Shown piece after piece: positions 58,837 to 64,000 of a DNA stretch of 64,000 nt. Below the pieces are notes generated by a model that was not told the DNA's origin, did not search any database, and worked only from the letters and a program-made list of their open reading frames with translations. Made by a program: the position numbers and the translations under genes. Location: positions 1-64,000 of the forward strand of contig CANMZT010000010.1 of NCBI GenBank assembly GCA_947502405.1, in the 5' to 3' direction. This DNA comes from an uncultured Algibacter sp. GTDB lineage: Bacteria > Bacteroidota > Bacteroidia > Flavobacteriales > Flavobacteriaceae. Numbering within the stretch: the stretch's first letter is position 1; each line of letters starts with the position of its first letter.

Positions 58837-60816
58837 ATGGGCATTTATTTAAGACATCAAAAAAAGATAACACTACCAATCTTGATTGGGTTAGTGTTTG
58901 TATTTGCTTTAAATTTATCTTGTAAAAAACAAAGTGATATGATTACAGGTAAAGTTGAGGAAGGATATACATTGGTTGAAAAGAATGACATTAACCGTAT
59001 TGAGCCTTTAAATTGGTGGGTAGGCTTCAAAAATCCAACTTTGCAACTCTTGGTACATCATCCTAACATTTCTGAAAGGATTCCTGAAATTTCATACCAA
59101 GGTGTTTCTATAAAAAAAGTACATCAGGCTGATAGTCCAAATTATTTATTTATAGACTTAAGTATTTCCGAAAACACAAAAACTGGGAAATTCAATATTA
59201 TTTTCAAAAAAAATGGAGAAGATGATTTAATTCAAACTTATGAGTTAAAACCAAGAACACAATCATCAGAAAACTATTCAGGTTTTAATAGTAGCGATGC
59301 TATTTATTTAATTACACCCGATAGATTCGCAAATGGAAACCCAGAAAATGACATTGACAATAAACTCAAAGAAAAAACTATTGACAGAACTAATAATTAT
59401 GCTAGACATGGCGGGGATATTCAAGGAATAATAAATCATTTAGACTATATAGACCACATGGGTTTTACAGCCATTTGGTCTTGCCCTTTGCTAACCAACG
59501 ATATGCCTGAAAGCTCTTATCATGGCTATGCTATTACAGATTATTATCAAGTTGACCCACGTTATGGCTCATTAGATGACTACATTAACCTTTCAACCAA
59601 AATGAAAGACAGAGGCATGAAGCTTATCATGGATCAAGTGGCAAATCATTGTGGTATAGAGCATTGGTGGATGAAAGATTTACCATTTAAAGATTGGATA
59701 AATCATCAAGAAGACTATATAAAGAATAAAGACAATTGGGATTGGAAAATGACCAATCATACTAACCACAGACGCACTACAAATCAAGATATGTATGCAT
59801 CTAAAACTGATAAAGAAAATATGAGTGTAGGGTGGTTTGTTTCTGCAATGCCAGATTTAAACCAACGTAATCCATTCATGGCCATTTACACAATTCAAAA
59901 CAGTATTTGGTGGATAGAAACAGCTAATTTAGGAGGAATCCGTCAAGACACCTATCCATATCCAGATAAAGATTTTATGAGTAAATGGGCTGGTGAAATC
60001 ATGAACGAATATCCCAATTTTAGTATTGTTGGAGAAGAATGGAGTTTAAACCCATTACTTATTGGGTATTGGCAAGATGGTGCAAAAAACAATGATGGTT
60101 ATAAATCCAACCTCAAATCGCCTATGGATTTTGCTATGCAACGACTCATTATTGAATCATTAAATGAAGAGGAAAAATGGGATACAGGCTTGATTAAAAT
60201 ATATGAAGGATTGGCAAACGATTTTCATTATACTAGTCCAAAGGATATTATGATTTTTCCTGATAATCATGATATGAGTCGCATTTTTACTCAACTTAAA
60301 GGAGATGTAGTAAATACAAAAATGGCATTAAGTTACATATTGACTTTGCCTAGGATTCCACAAATATATTACGGCACAGAAATTTTAATGAATGATTTTG
60401 ATAAACCTGGAGACCATGGATTAATCAGAACTGATTTCCCAGGAGGATGGAAGGGTGATAAGGTGAATGCATTTACAGGAGAAGGTTTAAAGCCCAATCA
60501 AAAAGACATGCAATCATTTTTGAAAAAGTTTCTGAATTACAGAAAGACAAGTAAAGCTATTCACGAAGGAAAAACTGTTCATTTTGCACCAGAGAATGGA
60601 ATTTATGTGTTGTTTAGAATTTTTGAAGATGAAACAGTTATCCACATCATTAATAAAAATAAGAGTTCGGTTAAATTGGATTTAAACAGATTTGAAGAAA
60701 TAGGTTTAAAAGGTAAGGCTATTAGAAATATCATAACAGATGCTCAATTTTTCTGGGGAGATAACATCACTCTGGATGAAAAAGGAAGTACTGTTTTAAC
60801 TACTAAATTAAATTAA
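58837..60816 (+). CDS. GH13 neopullulanase/cyclomaltodextrinase-like, SusA-like lipoprotein
   Basis: The ATG at 58837 is preferred because it gives a lipoprotein signal with FALNLSCKKQ and does not overlap GH97; an upstream in-frame ATG at 58774 lies inside the GH97 gene. The 659-residue enzyme has an N-terminal cyclomaltodextrinase-type domain (INRIEPLNWWVGFKNPTLQL) and a GH13 barrel with Asp371 (GGIRQDTYPY), Glu400 (VGEEWS) and Asp479 (PDNHDMSR). A short C-terminal beta domain ends the protein. MDQVANHCG and GYAITDYYQVDPRYG are usual for this subfamily. It should cleave maltodextrins, cyclodextrins or pullulan in the periplasm or at a membrane surface. Confidence 0.92.
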   Translation: MGIYLRHQKKITLPILIGLVFVFALNLSCKKQSDMITGKVEEGYTLVEKNDINRIEPLNWWVGFKNPTLQLLVHHPNISERIPEISYQGVSIKKVHQADSPNYLFIDLSISENTKTGKFNIIFKKNGEDDLIQTYELKPRTQSSENYSGFNSSDAIYLITPDRFANGNPENDIDNKLKEKTIDRTNNYARHGGDIQGIINHLDYIDHMGFTAIWSCPLLTNDMPESSYHGYAITDYYQVDPRYGSLDDYINLSTKMKDRGMKLIMDQVANHCGIEHWWMKDLPFKDWINHQEDYIKNKDNWDWKMTNHTNHRRTTNQDMYASKTDKENMSVGWFVSAMPDLNQRNPFMAIYTIQNSIWWIETANLGGIRQDTYPYPDKDFMSKWAGEIMNEYPNFSIVGEEWSLNPLLIGYWQDGAKNNDGYKSNLKSPMDFAMQRLIIESLNEEEKWDTGLIKIYEGLANDFHYTSPKDIMIFPDNHDMSRIFTQLKGDVVNTKMALSYILTLPRIPQIYYGTEILMNDFDKPGDHGLIRTDFPGGWKGDKVNAFTGEGLKPNQKDMQSFLKKFLNYRKTSKAIHEGKTVHFAPENGIYVLFRIFEDETVIHIINKNKSSVKLDLNRFEEIGLKGKAIRNIITDAQFFWGDNITLDEKGSTVLTTKLN

Positions 60817-60845
60817 TTCAGTTTAATAATCATTTTTTAATACTA

Positions 60846-62027
60846 ATGAAAAAACAGTTTTTCATAGGATTTCTATTTATAATTTGTACATCTTGTTTGA
60901 ATAAAAAGAACAAAGATGAGAATCCGATTTTAGGTGAAGAAGTAGTTACGTTTATGGTTGAGGCTTTGCCTGTTGAACATAATTTTGAGGATGATATTTA
61001 TATTTCTGGTGATTTTGAAGGCTGGTCTGGAGGTAGAGTGCAATTCAAATTACAGAATAAAGCTCATTCATATGTAATAGATATCCCAAAGTACAGAGAG
61101 ACGATTAACTTTAAATTTACACAGGGTAAGTGGGGTACAGAAGAGTGCCAGATAAATGGTAATCCTATTGAAAATAGAACGTATTCTTTTAATAAATTGA
61201 AAGATACTATTAGGATTGATATTGAAAAATGGAATAATGCAAAGAATCTAGATAAACCTTCAACTGCAGCAGATAACGTTCAGGTTTTTTATGAGAATTT
61301 TAAAATTCCACAATTAAATAGGGAACGAAAAATTTCAGTCTATTTGCCTCCTAATTATTCATCTTCAAATGAAGAATTTCCTGTTTTATATATACTAGAT
61401 GGTCAAAATGTATTTGATACTGCAACTTCATATAGCGGAGAATGGGAAGTAGATGAAACCTTGAATAAGATATTTAATGAAACAGGTTTTGGACTTATTG
61501 TGGTTGCAATTGATCATGGCGGAAATATGAGGCTAAATGAATATTCGGCTTGGGATAATAAAAAGTATGGTAAAGGTGAGGGTGAGTTCTTTCTAAATTT
61601 TTTAACTAATACACTAAAACCAGAAATAGATAGGGCGTTTAGGACAAAAAAAGAGCCACATAACACAGTTATTATGGGTTCATCAATGGGAGGTTTGTTT
61701 GCCCATTATGCGGTGACTAAAAGGCCCAATGTGTTTGGAAAGGCAGGCATCTTTTCGCCTTCGTTTTGGTATAACCAAGCAGTATTTAAATTTACTAATG
61801 GAAATTATAGTTCTAGTAAAAGTCGATTGTATTATTTAGTAGGGAGTAAGGAAGGCGATAATATGGTTGAACCCACGCAAGAAATGGTGAGTTTAATGCA
61901 AGAAAATGGTTTTCCAAAAGAAAATATTCTTAGTAAAGTGGTACCTGATGGGACACACAGTGAATCGTTTTGGAAATTAGAATTTAGGAACGCTATAGAA
62001 TGGTTGTTTGCGACTAATAAAGATTAA
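60846..62027 (+). CDS. CE1-like esterase lipoprotein with N-terminal CBM48/CBM20-like domain
   Basis: The 393-residue lipoprotein (IICTSCLNK) has an N-terminal beta domain (~30-130) with DIYISGDFEGWSGGRVQFKL and INFKFTQGKWGTEECQINGN, a pattern like the starch-binding CBM20/48 folds. An alpha/beta hydrolase of the esterase D/IroE group follows (~150-393): ISVYLPPNY, VLYILDGQNVFD, catalytic Ser280 in GSSMGG and a His in DGTHSESFW. It is encoded among maltodextrin genes and is paralogous to the next gene. The ester it cuts is not evident; an acyl group on carbohydrate is plausible. Confidence 0.85.
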   Translation: MKKQFFIGFLFIICTSCLNKKNKDENPILGEEVVTFMVEALPVEHNFEDDIYISGDFEGWSGGRVQFKLQNKAHSYVIDIPKYRETINFKFTQGKWGTEECQINGNPIENRTYSFNKLKDTIRIDIEKWNNAKNLDKPSTAADNVQVFYENFKIPQLNRERKISVYLPPNYSSSNEEFPVLYILDGQNVFDTATSYSGEWEVDETLNKIFNETGFGLIVVAIDHGGNMRLNEYSAWDNKKYGKGEGEFFLNFLTNTLKPEIDRAFRTKKEPHNTVIMGSSMGGLFAHYAVTKRPNVFGKAGIFSPSFWYNQAVFKFTNGNYSSSKSRLYYLVGSKEGDNMVEPTQEMVSLMQENGFPKENILSKVVPDGTHSESFWKLEFRNAIEWLFATNKD

Positions 62028-62029
62028 AT

Positions 62030-62956
62030 ATGAAGTGGGCTCCAATTATATTGGCTTTTCTGTTTATGGTTTCTTGTAAAAAAGAACATAAGAATGTTGT
62101 TTCTAAGGATATCAAAAATGAAAGCATCGCTTTTTTTAAACCGTATTCTCAAGCCAAATTATCTAGCGGAAAACTAATGCGATTAGATAGTTTTACCTCA
62201 AAATATATTACACCGCGTCCAGTTGATGTTTGGTTACCTGAAAATTATTCAAAAGAAAAGCAGTATGCAGTGTTGTATATGCATGATGGACAAATGCTTT
62301 TTGATTCTACTTCTACATGGAATAAACAAGAATGGAAAGTAGATGAATGGGCTTCAAAATTGATGAATGAAGATGAAATAAAAAACTTTATAGTTGTCGC
62401 AATTCATAATATTAAAGCCGAACGTTGGCAGGATTTATTTCCTCAGAAAGCATTTAAATATTTGTCTAAGGAGGAAGAAACAGTCATTAATCAGCAAAAA
62501 AATCATATTAAGCAAGGGAGTAAACTTAACGGCGATAGCTATTTAAAGTTTCTAGTTGAAGAACTAAAACCAATTGTTAATAAAGAATTTTCAACGTTAA
62601 AAAATAAAGAAAACACCTTTGTTATGGGATCTAGTATGGGTGGTTTAATGAGTATGTATGCCATTTGCGAATACCCTGAAGTGTTTGGTGGAGCAGCATG
62701 TATATCTACGCATTGGCCCGGAGCAAAACCCATAGATAATAACCCGCTTCCATGGGCAATTTTTAAATACATGGAAAATAACTTGCCAGATCCAGTAAAC
62801 CATAAAATTTACTTTGATTATGGTACTGAAACTTTGGATGCGTACTATCCCAAATACGCCCCAACTGTTAACCAAATTTTAATGAGTAAAGGTTATACTG
62901 AGAATAACTTTAAAAACTTAAAATTTGAAGGCACTAACCATTCCGAAAACGCTTGA
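62030..62956 (+). CDS. CE1-like esterase lipoprotein, truncated by a TGA
   Basis: The 308-residue lipoprotein (FMVSCKKEH) resembles the preceding gene's catalytic domain but lacks the starch-binding-like part. It has VDVWLPENYS, VLYMHDGQMLFD, Ser202 in GSSMGG and His304 in TNHSENA. It stops at TGA 62954-62956, exactly where family members usually have Trp (compare DGTHSESFW in the paralogue). The same frame continues open for 15 codons, NKRLDVPLNFLLEKE, to TAA at 63002-63004, just before the next gene. This points to a TGG to TGA change removing the last helix. All apparent catalytic residues are still encoded, so some activity is possible. Confidence 0.8.
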   Translation: MKWAPIILAFLFMVSCKKEHKNVVSKDIKNESIAFFKPYSQAKLSSGKLMRLDSFTSKYITPRPVDVWLPENYSKEKQYAVLYMHDGQMLFDSTSTWNKQEWKVDEWASKLMNEDEIKNFIVVAIHNIKAERWQDLFPQKAFKYLSKEEETVINQQKNHIKQGSKLNGDSYLKFLVEELKPIVNKEFSTLKNKENTFVMGSSMGGLMSMYAICEYPEVFGGAACISTHWPGAKPIDNNPLPWAIFKYMENNLPDPVNHKIYFDYGTETLDAYYPKYAPTVNQILMSKGYTENNFKNLKFEGTNHSENA

Positions 62957-63005
62957 AATAAAAGGTTAGATGTACCTCTAAATTTTTTATTAGAAAAAGA
63001 ATAAA

Positions 63006-64000
63006 ATGAAACCAACAGTATATATATTAATAGCATTAATGATAACAGGAACAAGCTGTGTAAAAGATAACACGCAGGTTAAAACAGAAACGGAAAAGGT
63101 TAAAATAGCCAAAAAAAAGTATGTAGTGTATCAAGTCTTTACACGTCTGTTTGGGAATACAAATACAACGAATAAACCTTGGGGAACTATTGAAGAAAAT
63201 GGTGTTGGTAAATTCAATGATTTTACTGAAAAGGCTTTAAAAGAGATTAGAGATTTAGGCGTAAGCCATATTTGGTACACAGGCGTCCCTCATCATGCTG
63301 TTATAAATGATTATACAAAATACGGTATTACAAACGACGACCCAGATGTGGTAAAAGGGCGAGCAGGTTCTCCTTATGCTGTAAAGGATTATTACAATGT
63401 GAATCCTGATTTGGCTGTAAATATTGAAAATAGATTACAGGAGTTTCAAGCTCTAATTGACCGTACACATAAGGTAGGAATGAAAGTCATTATTGATATT
63501 GTTCCTAATCATGTGGCTAGAAATTACAGAAGTATTTTAAAACCTGAAGGTGTGAAGGATTTTGGAGAAGATGATGATGTTTCTGTCATGTATGATAAAA
63601 ACAATAATTTTTATTACAACCCTGATGAAGCGTTTCAAGTGCCCGAATGGAAAAACGGGTATTCTCCTTTAGGTGAAGAAAAACATCCTCTTGAGGATAG
63701 TGAATTTCCCGAGCAGCCAGCAAAATGGACGGGGAATGGGTCGCGTTTATCACAACCCGATATGAACGATTGGTATGAAACCGTTAAGGTTAATTATGGA
63801 ATATATCCTGACGGCAAGAAAGATTTTGATGAATTGCCTGTTGGATTTGAAAATGAAGATTTTAAAAAACATTTTGACTTTTGGAAAGACAAAGATATCC
63901 CTGATTCTTGGATTAAATTTAGAGATATTGCATTGTATTGGTTAGAAAAAGGTGTGGATGGATTCAGATACGATATGGCGGAAATGGTACCTGTTGAATT
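63006..64000 (+). CDS. GH13 alpha-amylase family lipoprotein (3' partial)
   Basis: The ATG at 63006 opens a frame with a lipoprotein signal (ALMITGTSCVKD) and no stop before the window ends. The GH13 barrel begins at about residue 38 (KKYVVYQVFTRLFGN). Conserved region I is KVIIDIVPNHVARNY, and region II, VDGFRYDMAEM, contains the nucleophile Asp at the very end of the visible sequence. A long insert between these regions (~150-300) is rich in acidic residues and resembles surface alpha-amylases of Bacteroidota such as SusG. The acid/base Glu and the third catalytic Asp lie beyond the window. It follows the esterase genes in the same direction. Confidence 0.9.
   Translation, partial: MKPTVYILIALMITGTSCVKDNTQVKTETEKVKIAKKKYVVYQVFTRLFGNTNTTNKPWGTIEENGVGKFNDFTEKALKEIRDLGVSHIWYTGVPHHAVINDYTKYGITNDDPDVVKGRAGSPYAVKDYYNVNPDLAVNIENRLQEFQALIDRTHKVGMKVIIDIVPNHVARNYRSILKPEGVKDFGEDDDVSVMYDKNNNFYYNPDEAFQVPEWKNGYSPLGEEKHPLEDSEFPEQPAKWTGNGSRLSQPDMNDWYETVKVNYGIYPDGKKDFDELPVGFENEDFKKHFDFWKDKDIPDSWIKFRDIALYWLEKGVDGFRYDMAEMVPVE

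Overview
The window is AT-rich, has almost no Shine-Dalgarno sites and carries TAnnTTTG-type promoter cores. It holds type IX secretion (T9SS) genes, SusC/SusD pairs, a hybrid two-component regulator and many lipoprotein glycosidases. Together these point to a Bacteroidota genome, most likely a polysaccharide-degrading (probably marine) member of Flavobacteriaceae. Species cannot be named from the sequence alone.

Region by region. (1) 1-5784: the 3' end of a giant DUF11-repeat adhesin with a type B T9SS sorting domain, then a PorP/SprF-like protein and a PorE-like OmpA protein; this looks like a secreted adhesin with its own export and anchoring partners. (2) 5894-9094, minus strand: a tightly packed four-gene cassette of a coiled-coil protein, a protein resembling the conserved core of large OmpA-type proteins, a Ras-like small GTPase, and a hybrid histidine kinase whose receiver lacks its phospho-acceptor. 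This is the best candidate for a little-described system. (3) About 9340-12980: a decayed integrative element with a parB pseudogene (two nonsense changes and three frameshifts), two small cargo genes, a broken tyrosine integrase and a 3' fragment of tRNA-Leu(UAG) that marks the attachment site. (4) 13255-40578: a polysaccharide utilization locus with an HTCS regulator, three GH3 enzymes, GH16, SusC/SusD, an FG-GAP/ASPIC protein, a PKD surface glycan-binding candidate and a GH10, followed by transketolase and transaldolase. The enzyme mix fits a beta-linked glucan and/or xylan. (5) 40682 to the end: an alpha-glucan (starch/maltodextrin) locus. The minus-strand operon susC-susD-susE-GH13-lipoprotein faces away from a plus-strand lacI-MFS-pgmB-GH65-GH97-GH13-esterase-esterase-GH13 series.

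How the parts work together. In the alpha-glucan locus, surface GH13 enzymes and SusCDE bind, cut and import oligosaccharides. GH97 and the SusA-like GH13 process them further. The MFS transporter carries maltose across the inner membrane, where GH65 phosphorylase and beta-phosphoglucomutase make glucose and glucose-6-phosphate. A 16-bp palindrome of LacI type and a shared 20-nt motif in the promoter regions suggest coordinated control. In the beta-glycan locus, the HTCS presumably senses the imported oligosaccharide and activates the SusC/SusD operon and the GH3/GH16 genes. All assignments are read from sequence and from memory of the families; no database search was run.
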